Below are positions 21,488 through 33,283 of a DNA stretch of 64,000 nt, in pieces. Numbering within the stretch: the stretch's first letter is position 1; every line of letters begins with the position of its first letter. This DNA comes from Neurospora intermedia (taxonomy: Eukaryota; Ascomycota; Sordariomycetes; Sordariales; Sordariaceae): NCBI GenBank assembly GCA_037102815.1, contig BTPP01000003.1:4836001-4900000 (forward strand), written 5' to 3'. The notes below the pieces were generated by a model that was not told where the DNA came from, did not search any database, and saw only the letters and a list, made by a program, of their open reading frames with translations. The translations under genes were made by a program, and so were the position numbers.

Positions 21488-23256
21488 CTACGTCCCGCCC
21501 CCATCAGGTACCGTCGAGACGCGGGCAACGTGATCTGGAACACGTTCGTGTCGTTCGGCTTCCAGTCCGTTCTCTGGCGGCAGATCTTCGTCCGGGTCGT
21601 AGTCGTCTTCCTCGTAGTCATCGTCGTCAAAGTACTCCTCGCTCTGAGTGCCTTGACTATAGTCGCAGTTCATCGAAGCACCATGGCCGCCCGAAGGTTG
21701 ATGGGCATCCTGGACACCATCGTGACCCTTGGTAGGCAACTTGCTGTTTTTCTTCCCCTTGTGCTTGCCCTTCTTGAGCCTTTCCCACTGAGCCTTCCGC
21801 TGTTGTTCCAACTGGCGTTGCTTGCGGGCCTTGATCTCATATTGACGGACCAAAGCTTCGGGAGGGTGGCCGAAGATCGACTCGTACTCACAAAAGTGGC
21901 AAATCCAAATATCTTCAGGCTTGGGAGGGTGACGCTTATTCCGTAGTTGCGTCTCCCGGCGCCGTTGTCTGGCCGCGGCGGCATACTCTTTAGCAGCACT
22001 CCTCCTGGTGGTTTTAGGTGCCGGGCCCTGCTGCCCTTGGCCTCCAGCGCCACTTTTGCCTTGTGCATCCTTCGCTGCGGTGCCTGTTCCCGATGAAAGA
22101 ACGTGGGCATTAGCTGCCTGACCACCCGGAGCAGCACGCTGCCAATTTTCCTGTCCTTGTCGAGCCGCTGACGGGGTCGGCATGTTGATTCTTCGATCAG
22201 AGCCAGGCCAAGAGAGTGCATTAGGACCAGGAGCGGTAAACGTGAACTGTGCTGACGCAGGGCGTTTCGGTGACAATGAATTCTGCAAGAGACTTGTGCT
22301 TTCAGACCCCGCATGTGGTGGATTTAGCTTCTCTGCTTTCGCTATGGCGCTGGAGATGATCCCCTGGTTCTCGGCTACAGAGAGAGATATGATCAGCATC
22401 GCCATCGTAACAACATCTCGAGACAAATCAAATGACAAGGGAACCAGGATAGAGCGTCGGATAACGTACCTGAACTGGTTGACCATGGAACAGAGCGCAG
22501 CTTCCCGCCTCTTCCGAGCCAGTTGGTGTTCGAGTCCGATAAGGGCCTGAGAGGGCTTCTGCCGTTGCGCGGTCTGCCATATCTACCTCTTCCAGGACCA
22601 GGCACGTTCTGCAAGCCTGGCATATAACCCCCGGAACCATACTGAGACGCCGAGCTCGAAGACGTGGCTTCCCCATGACCGTCAGACGCCTGAACAGATG
22701 TGGTTCCGAAGCCAGCATCTATGCCAACATGAACCCCGCCAAGAGCTGCATCACCTGCCGTAGGGATTTTCCTCTTTTTCTTATTGTTTGTGTTTTCGAA
22801 GGAGTCATAGCCATCGATTGCTGATGCCGCGGAGACAGTAGCTTGCGAGTTGACCGATCTCTCTTCATTTTCAGTCCTCGGTGACTGATGACCCTTGCGG
22901 TTCGACGGATCAGAGATCCCGTCATCGAGCAAGCTGTGCCCGCGCTCCGGTATGCCTTGTCTCGACGCAGTAGTATATCCCCCACTTTCTGCTACTGGAC
23001 CATCTCTTCTTGACTGGCGCGGGGCAGCCTCGGTGAGTCGCTCGCGAGGGGGAGTCGAAGTCTGGTCTGGTTCGTCATCTCGGATACTGTACAGACTCGG
23101 GAACAAGGACGTAGAGATCGAAGGAGCTGGGGGGTATTGAATCGACTCCGCGGCCTCGGGGGTTAAACGGTCTCTGAGTGATCTCTTGGGCAGTGGATGG
23201 ATTCTCCGTTCGCTTCGATATGCGGGCGACACCGACACCGTATCGGCGGAGGACAT
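21488..23256 (-). CDS. Conserved fungal protein of unknown function (WICxFCEYESIFG motif)
   Basis: Exon 1 is 23256-22470, the intron 22469-22375 (GTACGT donor, TAG acceptor), exon 2 22374-21488, giving 557 residues. The frame is open upstream to 23511, but I chose MSSADTVSVSPAYRSERRIH because the region above it reads like leader sequence. The N-terminus has a conserved-looking RSERRIHPLPKRSLRDRL block, then disordered Ser-rich sequence with an NKKKRK nuclear-signal-like stretch. The second exon has AENQGIISSAIAKAEKLNPPHA. A compact C-terminal module contains WICHFCEYESIFGHPPEALV with two Cys (CHFC), then a highly basic helix. The CxxC pair followed by basic residues could be a half zinc site. 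The tail is strongly acidic (DDDDYEEDDYDPDED). A nuclear or RNA-associated role is only a guess. Confidence 0.82.
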
Positions 23257-26200
23257 TCTTGTGACTTGCTCGTGTGCTCTGTCAGAAGCCAAGCGCAAAC
23301 GAATTAGCAACAACAATGAAAGCCATTTGATGAATGGGAAGAAGTCATTTAAGAAGGCTAGCATTGGTGCCACACTGACTGAACAGCAACAACAAAAGAA
23401 TGGCGGGACGAGAAGAAAGGCCGACTGCAGGGCCGGGACAGAAGAGAGGCGCGGGGTTAGGACGGCAGGGGACTTGGGCGGACTCGACTGAAGAAGAGGT
23501 CGTTTGTTCATGCCGTGTAGTTCTGTGAAGTGGCTTTGGAAAGAAATCCAAGAATTGCAACGTGGAAGGCGCGTGCCTACGAACGTACCTTCAGGATATT
23601 ACATAGTACCCAAGACAAGATGCTATCAACTTTCGAAGGAGCGCCAGCCGCCGAGGCACTTCACACGGAATATGCGTCAACCCGAGGGGATTCCCAGGCT
23701 GCTATAATCCGTATGATTGTGGAATTTCTGTGATTCGAAAAACACCTTGGGAATACAACGAAGTGGAAGGAAACGAAGGCGCCGACGTCGCTTTGGATAT
23801 ATCCCTTTCTGCCCAAAAAGACTCATCAGCACCGAAGCCTTGGGAAAAGGAGGGGAAACGCCATGGCAGTTGTGTTCTCGTTGTGAATGCCTGGACCGGT
23901 AGATGAAATATTTTCTCCCCAAGTTGCCACCGCATCGTCTATCATAGCAAGAACTTTTTGACTCGTCGGGATACCACCAAGGGACAAATGAAACAGCATG
24001 GCGGGGGAGGCGGCGAGAAGGGGGAGGGGGGGGAAATGAAGCCATACAACTGAGGGGACAATCAGCTGCTAATCACAAGCACCCACCTTCTTGGCTCGAA
24101 TCTGGCTCGTGCGGATATCCGGTGGCCAGGTTGCAGGCAAAATCGGGGGAGAGCTATAGGAAGGCCAAAACAAAGGAAGCCAACTCCAACCAGCACTTTG
24201 TCCGAGTCAGTGAGACGGGTTGTCGTGTATCGGTGCAGTGGTGTTGAGGGGTGGAAAGCAATAGAGTCCAGTGGTTGTGATTAGGAGAAGCGGGTGTTCA
24301 CTGTAGTGAGGGCGGGCGGGATGGTAGGCGGGACCTAATCGACGCACCCTTGGCTGCATTATGTAAGCATCTCGTCCTTAACCACTGCACTGCAGTTGGT
24401 CGTCTGGTCAGCGCGGGTTTCGGGTTGTGATTCTGAGGACAGAGGTCGGTGACCCAATGCCGCTGCCTGCCACATGCTGCCAGAACCTACACCCGCTGTT
24501 CCGCCCCCGCCTTCCACTTGTAGTTCCCGGCCGGGGGAGCCTCCATTCGGTTTCCGGTTCCCATCCGAGTGAATCGCCTCACGCATGGGATTGGGTCTCT
24601 CCCAACATGGAGAGATCAACGGAAACTGAGAGATCACCCAATAATAATACCCTACTCAGTAGAGGTCGACAGCAATCACGAACCGTCAAGCATACTGGTG
24701 TTCCCACGGGTACACTACTGGAGACTCCAAGGAACAACCCCAAATGAGATGCTGAATTTCCATATCGTGACCTCTCAAGCTACCGAGCTACCTGTCATAC
24801 GTTTGTCGATTTCCCAAACCCGGGCAATTCGAAAACCATGGGGAAGTACCGAGTCGGCTGATGTTGTGCCAATAACTACCTCTAGGTACCAACTACCTTG
24901 GCATAACTTCCCCAGCAACTAACTGAGCTTCTTCCTGGGCGGGCAAGTCTCTCTGGTCAGTTTCTACTCACCAAGATCATCGTCATGCACACTCACATTG
25001 AAGTGTGAACCCGGCTCGAGCCAGCGACCTGAATCGATGGAGGCCGGGTTGTGGGCGGCGGGCGGTTCCTGAATGTCGGACGCACTGTGCTTACCTACAC
25101 TACTATTCGAGCAAGAGCCAAGCGTTTTCCATCACAGTGAGGCAGAACACTGCGGTGCCGGTGCCATTCATAGTTGCATCTGATTTGATGCCCTGACAAC
25201 ACCAAGCACTGCTATTTTCCCTTTGAGAACCAAACAAACGAGACCCATTCGACGACGGGAGATGCAACTTCACTTGGAAAGCTTTGCTCAACTCGACAAC
25301 AACAACCTGAACCAGACCCGACCTGCAGCGAGCAACGAACCGAACCGAACCCCCGCCTCCCCTTCCCATTACCCCAAATAATTACCCCTTGTGTGCAACA
25401 ACGAGTTTCGTCGTCTTCCACCATCGATGTTTGTTTGCACCACATTTCACTTCAAACCCTTTTCGGTTTTCAAGATGCCCCTTATTCTCGTGTCGGTTCA
25501 GGTTGGACACGGGCTTCACCCATTGAGGCGTGATGTCATAGCACGAACCCTCCCCGACGGACGGTACAAGTAATTCACCACTCTACGGCCTCTACATGCC
25601 TATAGATACGACTTTCTTACATCGAACTATGTCTACTCGTCTCTGAAAAATGAAGAGCATCGACAAGCCGGCTTTCGACGCCGCACCCATCCCAGAGATC
25701 ATTAATATCCTGATCGAGCTGGCCCATTAACTTTTTCCCGGCACCGGATTGGTCAACATGGGGACCGAGCTTCCAGATGGCCCCGCACGCTTTGGCGCTG
25801 CCACTGCCGCTACCGTGAGGAGGAGTGAGGAGGTGCCTGAGTGACGGACGGGATCCGACCGGGGTTGGTGGGTGGGCGGCAGCCAGAGTGGGTGCCCGGG
25901 CGGACAGCTTTCTGCCAAAATTTACTGCAAGCACTGCAACTGCAAGAGCGCCGTGTCGGGTTGGTGGTGGTGGTAGTGGTGGTGGTGGTGGTGCATCGTG
26001 GTGCCGTGGTGCGGTGCGGTGGTCCCGTCTTTTTTGGGGCTGGCAACTCGACTAGGTCCCGGGCTCGGTTTCCACCATTGTACACACACCAAGAGAGACC
26101 AGCCATCGCTTCCTCCTCCCAGGCAGTGGCCGTCCTCGCTCTCCTCTTTTCTGGAAATCCTCACCACGCACAACCTGGGTCATAGGCACGAAAACCCGAC

Positions 26201-26988
26201 TTGTCGAACTTGTTGTTTCCGTCATGAGAAATAGTTTACCACCCACCTACCACGTCGACCACCGCTCCCCGATCTCCAATTTGGCCTAGCCAGCACTTCG
26301 GATCCCGTCATAGACATCTCGTCTCGCCGTCCTCCGTCCCCTCTTCTTCGTTTTTTTCCCACCCTCGTACCCGCTCAATCTTTTACCCAAGTTAGCAGCG
26401 AACGAGTCTTGCTTTCGTGGACATTTACACAAGCAAGCCGGCGACACCCTCATCTCGAGCACGCCCCCGATCGAGCACCCTCCTCACTTGGCTGGATTTT
26501 CGACCTAAGCCTTCACGATCCTCCGCCGTCGGTCGATCCATCCTCGACAATTTACGCTTCTCTACCACCAAGCACCGGCTTCAAGCTACGATTCGAACCT
26601 AGCACGAGTCTCATAACCTCGACACCTCCGATCGCATCTTCACTCAACAATTGTGTCACATTCAATTTGCGGTCGAGACTCGGCCTCGTCGAGTCCTCGC
26701 TTCTCCGTGACCACATCGACAGACGACCGCGTAATTTCGGGTTTGCTCCCGCCATCACGTCCCATTACTTCTCACGACCATCCACATCGCAATTGTCGAG
26801 CTTCAAGTAAAACGGAATTGTTTTAGTGCTAGGGTGCGTCGTCGTCCCCAGGCACTCCGGATACCCGACCGCAGAACCCCCTCCCAACGGGCCTGCGGAT
26901 CGCGTTCTCCTCTTCGACACCAATCGTGTCGATTATATATCCTATACACTTCAAGCTCCTGCCTTGACTGCGGCCCCAGCTGCAAGCA
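23257..26988. other. 3.7-kb intergenic region and long leader of the PHD gene
   Basis: No gene is supported. The frames upstream of 26989, including one spanning 26409-26810, lack family features and look like C-rich 5' leader. A GGT microsatellite is at 25962-25993. The region contains the divergent promoters of the flanking genes. Confidence 0.5.
25962..25993. repeat. GGT trinucleotide microsatellite
   Basis: An almost perfect GGT/TGG array (one AGT interruption) in a non-coding region. Confidence 0.9.
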
Positions 26989-29179
26989 ATGGCAGGGTCC
27001 GATCCGAGGCGGTCGTCAAGAGCGCGAACCTCCCAATCACAATCACAAATTTCGTCCAGCACGTCCAGCACGTCAGGTCGTGGTGAGCGCAGCACCAGGT
27101 ATTTCAACAAAGCTGTCTCACCACAAAAGTCAAGCTCCTCGGGGTCGCTATCTTCTGAGGCTCCAGACGAGACAATCACAGCGGACGACTCGTTTGGTAC
27201 ACGGCGTCGTACCCGCGGTCAGCAGGAAGAAAGAGAGAGGGCAAATAACAAGTCTGAGCAGGTCGAAATGGCACACGGCGACGATGATGCCCAAGACGAG
27301 GACGAGGCCGTTCGTTGCATTTGCGGCTACGAGGACTACCCAGGCCCTCCGCCGTTCGACGAAGACTCCAAGCATGGCTTGAAGGACGGCATGGATATCG
27401 ATCCCATATTCGCGACCGATGTCACCGACGATGCGGCCGGGTTTTTCGTACAATGCGACATTTGCAAGGTTTGGCAACATGGCGCCTGCGTCGGCATTAT
27501 GACCGAAGAGTCAAGCCCAGACGAATATTTCTGTGAAGAGTGCCGCAAAGAATTCCACAAAATTTTCACAGCGAGCAACGGGTAAATCTTACATTTCTTT
27601 GGTCCTGGGGTTGCATGGTCGGGAGCTGAACGTCAAAAGTTCAGCTGGGATTCGTCAAAGCCCACCACACGCCTTTGACGTTGCCTCACCTTTCATGCAA
27701 TATCCTCCTCCATCCACGACAATTGTCAATTTCACTCTCCAGTCCACTGACGACATGATTCACAGACAACGCTATTCGCACTACCTACCCCTTAAGCGCC
27801 CCTCTCGAACCACTTCTAGATCCGCCTCTCTTAATAAGGATGGCACGAGATCACCGCCCAAAGATAAACCGGAGGGCCGCAACGGACGTGGTACGACCAC
27901 TTCCTCCGCGTCGAAGCGAAGATCTACAATGAACAGCCGAGGAGCTGACTACGACGAAGCTGAAGCCCTGAGACGGGCGATTGAAGCAAGCAAAGAAGAT
28001 GCAGCTTCTGAACAACCCGAAACTACCACGAGAAGAACAAAGCGAGGCAGAAGCGATAGCGAAGAGTAGGTCCCACGCCCTACGCTGCCCGACATCAATA
28101 ACCGCTAACCCTCTTCAAGAAAGTCAGAAAACAAGAGGCAGAGGACGAGCTCTCGATCGGCCTCTCCTAGCCTCGACAAGACCACTGAGGACTCTGACGA
28201 CGCCGGCACAACAACGCGGAATGGTGCAAAATCTAGATCGCGGGGCGGCGCAGCAGGTCGCACTCTGCGCACCGAGAAGACAACTGAAAAAGAAGAACGC
28301 GAACGACAAAGGGCTGAGGCAGCAAACAAGCGAAAGGGTAGAGCTGAGCGCCGGCGAGCTGATGGTACGGAAACCACGACTCTCGCGAAGGCATCTGAAA
28401 TTGACACAGATACAGATTCAGACCCTTCGGACGAGTTACCACTAGCAGCTCGTGCGGCAGTGAACAAGACGCCCGCTACAACGACACCGGTCGCAGCCGC
28501 CACCGCTGTGACCACTACAACGACTACCACAACTACTACTATGGCTACCCCTGCCGCTGCGGAAGAACCGGCAGAACAAGAAGAACAACCACCAGCGGTA
28601 CCCGAGCCCCCTCCCGCCTCACAGTCGACTCCGGAAGACCCTCCCGCTGCAGCTACTCCCACGGCCAAGATTGAGAAGAAGCGATCACATAAGAAGAAGG
28701 GTCGCAATCAATACACACGTGATGACAACGAGCCATCACCTGCAAGATCACAGTCAGGGGAGGCACCAGCTGAAGTACCCCCTCCTCCGAAGCCAAGTAA
28801 GGCCGAAGAGAAGGCTACTGGGCACGGAAAACACGGGAAGAATAAGGGTGGGATGAACAGCAAGATTACCATGACCGACATGAAGAGGAGGGCCGCAGCA
28901 CTCCTAGACTTCATTTCGCGAACCCAAGTTGAGCTTGCTGGCGAGTCACCATCGGATGACGACAAGACGAACGGCAACAGCGTCGCACCACAGTTAGCAA
29001 CTGACTGTGAAAAGCCAGGGTCGGCAACAGGCATGCTCGGGGTCAATTGCTCGACCCCAGCCGCTGCCATGACTTCAGAAGGGCAGCTAGGAAAGGATTT
29101 CAAGGACCTCAGCTGCGTGGAGATGATGGACAGCTTGACCCGAAGGTTGGTCAAGTGGCAGCAGGAGTATACAGTGTGA
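26989..29179 (+). CDS. cti6: PHD-finger protein, Cti6-like (Rpd3L histone deacetylase complex type)
   Basis: Exons are 26989-27581, 27766-28065 and 28120-29179. Introns are 27582-27765 (GTAAAT) and 28066-28119 (GTAGGT, CTAAC branch). The product is 650 residues. The PHD finger spans residues 110-185: CICGYED, then VQCDICKVWQHGACVGI and YFCEEC, with the Trp of the histone-tail pocket. Exon 2 opens with QRYSHYLPL, then SRTTSRSASLNKDGTRSP and KRRSTMNSRGADYDEAEALRRAIEASKED, all characteristic of fungal Cti6-type proteins. A long basic-acidic disordered tail follows, with repetitive Thr runs near the end of the middle third. In yeast, Cti6 reads H3K4 methylation and recruits the Rpd3L deacetylase. 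The start MAGSDPRRSSRARTSQ is the usual fungal N-terminus. The gene is convergent with the Bor1 gene. Confidence 0.9.
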
Positions 29180-29853
29180 TACAAAGAGCGGATAATGGAT
29201 GTTATACTTGATGTGCATGGGGCATGTATCACGTCGGATAAAGGCTGATGATAACTTCCACGTTTTCGTTTTTTGGGTTTCTTTTTCCTTTCCACTTTCC
29301 TTTGTCTTGGTGTTTTCTCGGGCAGAACGGTGCTATCATTAGGCAGGTTTTTGTGATGATTGGATGCTTTCGAAGTTTATATCGAGAGTACTCGGGATAG
29401 CTGTATCCTCCCTTCCACCTACTGAAAACGTGGGCGAATGGGTGGTGAGGCCAGCGATGCATTTATTGGGGCGTTTTTCTTGGTCTAAATAGGATAATTG
29501 GTTCTGGTAGTATCTAGGACGGCGTGGGTATTATCATCGATAACGGAGTATAGAGTTTTCAAGATTTTCATCACCTATGCTTTTTTTGCCATGATGCTAT
29601 TTCGTTCGTTTGTGGGTATCAACCATCATGCTCTATCGTTGTTATTTGGCCTTTGATGCTATGCTCGTACTATGCCATGCCTGCTCATGCTCATGCTATG
29701 CTATTAAATCATTATCGTGTCGAATTCATCGCCGTACATGTATATCATCCCTCCAACATTCAACTTCACCCCTTCAAACTTTTCTTTTCTTCACTCGCGT
29801 AATACAGCAAAAACAAACCCTTGAAACATCCACCACAAAATCATCATCCAAGA
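29180..29853. other. Convergent 3' intergenic region
   Basis: No gene is supported. AT-rich sequence between the 3' ends of the PHD gene and the anion exchanger gene should hold both polyadenylation sites. Confidence 0.5.
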
Positions 29854-31807
29854 TCACCTCTGCTTCTCCCTCACACCCTCATTGATGATCCCCGTCGACG
29901 TCATCGCTAGTCCCCTCTCCACATCGTCCTCACCCACATTTGCGCTCGCACTAACATTCCCATCGCCACCACCCCTCTCTCCCTCCCCCCTCGCTGCTTT
30001 CTCCTCCTCACTATCCTCCGGCTTCCCCGGCCTACACGCCCACCCGTCCACAAACCTCAACGTCTCCCTGCCCCAAATCCTATTCATGATCCACAGCCTC
30101 ACAGGGACCAAAATGATAATAATCACAGGGAACCCCGGCGCCGCGACCGTCAAGGTCACGCCGAAGATGATGCCCGTCAGCACGATTTGGGTGAGGGTAT
30201 ACCCGTGCACTGCCCATCGGGAGATTTGCGGGTTGGGTAAAGGCGGGAGTTCCGAGGGCGGGGAAAGCATCTCGAAGAAGCGAGGGAGGATGGGGTTGAC
30301 GGAGAGCGATTGGTAGCCCATGTACATGAACAGACCGGCCAAGACGGAGGTGGGGGTGAAGCCGAGGAGGTGTTGGAAGGGGGGGCTGATGAAGACGAGG
30401 ATCATGGCGGATTGGAGAAGGGGAGAGTAGCGCTGTTCGTGGACGCGGGGAACGAGTTTCTTCTTTCTGGGGGCGGCGTTGTCGTCGATGTTGGGGGATG
30501 ATAGGGTTGTGGAAGAAGAGGAGGTTGAGGGTGAGGGTGAGGCTGTGGCTGTGGCTGTGGCTGACTGGGGGGGATTATTGTTAGAGGTAGTAAGGGGGGT
30601 GTCGGAATCTTCGTCATCATCGTCGTCAACTTCCACCCAGTGCCGCAGAGACTCCGAATGCAAAGGCGCCTGCGGCAACAAGCCGTTCGCAGGCGGGATA
30701 CCCAGGATGCCACAAAGCGCAGTGGTCGTGCCTAGCAGGACAATGTCCCAAGCGTACCCGCCCGGCTTCTTCACGCCGTAGCGCTCAACAGTGCAGATGA
30801 TGCTGCTAATCTCGTGGTCAAAGTAGAACAGCACCGTGATGATGGCGCCGGGGATGATGGAGATGAACACCCATTCCAGTGGCACCTCCCAGAACCTCAC
30901 GAAAAACGTGTCGCGGGCCGGGCTGGTGGGTCGAAACGTCTTTTGGATAGAAAGGCGCTCGTGATCGAGATTCGCTAGCTCGCCCATGTACGGGACGCCG
31001 ATAAAGAAAATGATGGAGATGGCGGCCGCGTACTCGGCTAGTCCCATGCGGATGATGCGCCCGAACAAGGGCTTCCATTCAAGTGCGGTAGACAGAAAGA
31101 TGGCCATAAGACAGGTGCCGAAGGCGCCGATGATGGAGTAGAGGAAGGCGTCGAAGGGAACATTGTCGTGATTTCGTTTGAGCTCGAGACTGGCCTTGTG
31201 GAAGTAGATGACGGAATTAAGGAGGGAGAAGATATCGGCGCTGAAGTCGGTGACATATTGCATGGTGTAGTCGTGGGCGTTGAAAATGGCGAGAAGGTAG
31301 TGCATCCAGGCGGAGTGGATGAGGGACCAGGCCATGACCGGGAGGAAGGGGACCTTGATGATGTTAGTCGATGTTTTTAATGTCATGGTTGAACATAGCT
31401 AGGTCACTTACATGAAAGTTATTTGTACATAACTTGTACATGTTCTCGGCCAGAACAGAAAAGGGACCAGTGACACCCAAGATAGTCAAGGGTTGTGCAG
31501 AGAAGAGGGAGAAGATGAGGCCGCAAAGGCCAGTGCTAAAGACAACTTCGATGGTGCCCCATGATTCTCCGGTGAGGACAAAGAGATCGTTGGCAAAGGT
31601 GATGCCCGGGAGGATATTGGTGAAGAAAACATAGACGGCACTGGCGACAACCAGTTGGTTGAAGACTGTCCAATCCGAAACATATCTCTGGCGTAGGTTG
31701 TGTATGTCCTGCCTCAGTAACCTAAATGGTTGGAGCTTCCCTCCTTTCCTGAACCTTTTTGATACTGTGGCCAGCCATGAGGCTTTGGCCTCGGGCTTTT
31801 CCAGCAT
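29854..31807 (-). CDS. bor1: Bor1-type boron/bicarbonate (SLC4 family) anion exchanger
   Basis: Exon 1 is 31807-31412, the intron 31411-31354 (GTAAGT donor, CTAAC branch, AAG acceptor), exon 2 31353-29854, giving 631 residues. SLC4-family landmarks are clear: QRYVSDWTVFNQLVVASAVYVFFTNILPGITFANDL, then GLIFSLFSAQPLTILGVTGPFSVLAE in exon 1. Exon 2 adds WMHYLLAIFNAHDYTMQYVTDFS, GIPPANGLLPQAPLHSESL, QRYSPLLQSAMILVF and a pair of membrane segments near the end. Yeast Bor1 exports borate at the plasma membrane. An acidic-plus-Ser/Thr/Asn-rich insertion of about 60 residues (starting VDDDDDEDSD) sits in a loop after LHSESLRHW and is longer than in yeast. A TATA-like box lies about 100 bp upstream and no earlier ATG follows it, supporting this start. 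Confidence 0.93.
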
Positions 31808-31908
31808 GTCGTGTTCCTGCTCCCAGTCCAGACAGCAATAAGGCAGTTGACGTCGATCTCGGGAAAATAAAGTTGGTTGACGGCAGGGTGATTGGCTGTC
31901 GAGTTCAA

Positions 31909-31916
31909 CTTATATA
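31909..31916 (-). promoter_or_regulatory. TATA-like element upstream of the Bor1 gene
   Basis: TATATAAG on the minus strand lies 102 bp above the ATG at 31807. It is an AT-rich match to a TATA box at a plausible distance. No transcription start is shown. Confidence 0.35.
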
Positions 31917-33283
31917 CCTATGTATATAAGCGGGGCTAGGGTCGGCGAAGGGAGGTTATTGGATAGGTATTAACACTGGGGAAGAAGCGACGCCGGACGA
32001 GAGATTGTTTGTTGCCCAAACACAGTCGTGGAAGCTTCGATCCTTTATCTCATCTTTCGATCGTTGGCTGAGTATAGGTAGGAGCTATGAGAAACCTCAC
32101 CGCGTCTTCAGGTTCGAACTCCCTGTGAGATAATGAGTACAGACAAGAAGAGATCTCGACCTAACAGAGCGGTGAGAAAGAAAATTCTGAGTATAGTGAA
32201 AAATGTCTTAATGGGAAAGAAGGGTATGGTTCAAGATTAGCATGGGGGGAACACTCCGGCCTAGATCTCTACAGACTTCGCCGATCCCTTGAAGGTTACG
32301 AGGAGATTGGGCCAGAAGGGCCGAAAAGAACCCCTATCCATAGCCACTTCGAGGCGGGTAGTATCATGGTGGGTACGGGCAGTGTTGAGAATTGAAAACT
32401 TTCCTTTTTCCCGTATTCCAGTCTATTGAAGGGCATGTCCCCATCGCGCCTTTCTGCCAAGGAAGTTTCTTTGATATTCTTGGCGAGAGAATCGGGGCAA
32501 CAACGTAAGCGAGCACAGCGCGGACAAGTAGACTCCCGTCTTCGTCACGGCGCACGTGCCATCACTGTCTTTGATGCCCAATCTTGATTTGTTCCAAAAA
32601 TCCACAAAAGAAAGATCCAAGATGCCCCACAAAATCAGCAGATCCGGACCATTGCCCGCTTCTCGTTTCTTACGCCGCAGAAGCAATTACGTCACTGGTC
32701 AACCCACCATCACATGTGTTCGGATGAGGAAGGCGGCGAGGGCGGTCACAACTCTCTTGCCAGCAGTCCAGCGCCAGTCCATATTTGCAAACATAGCATT
32801 GATGTTGAATGCTTTGATTCACGAGATCAAGGACAGCTGATCCCAATTGGAATACTGCTTTGTAATAGTGTTGGGCAAAAGGTCAATAATCACAGTCGAA
32901 ATATTCCAAGTGGGAGGTACCTTTTTGGGTCTTATGCACTTATCGGAGGACGATCTACCGATAGGCAACTATCCGTTATCAGAACTCAAATTCCAGACTC
33001 ACCTAGCCCAGGATCGCGAATCTAAGTTCGAGCCATCCACAATCAACAATGAGACCCGTGGAGTCTTTACCTCCAGAACACAGCCTTGGCACATTGCAAA
33101 GTATGCTATCGCCAACCACAAAGATCTTTCTTCCACCATAAGCGTATTCCCTGAACCGAGAGCAACGGCAACGACGACGATAATCCGAGCGAGACTTGCC
33201 CCCAGGCGCATTCGATCCGGTCCGGCATAGCCTGAGGCGAAAACCGAACTCTTCGCAACACCAAAACACTCGCAAAATACTCA
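31917..33283. other. Intergenic region between Bor1 and Mtg1 genes
   Basis: No gene is supported. It contains divergent promoters. The part from about 32850 to 33283 is probably the leader of the Mtg1 transcript. Confidence 0.5.

Noticed and set aside
26409-26810. 133-codon frame upstream of the PHD gene
   Set aside because: Begins with a TTG, C-rich leader composition, no motifs; more likely 5' leader.
32117-32132. Possible tRNA T-arm (GGTTCGAACTCC)
   Set aside because: The flanking stem does not pair properly and no acceptor, D or anticodon arm can be placed.
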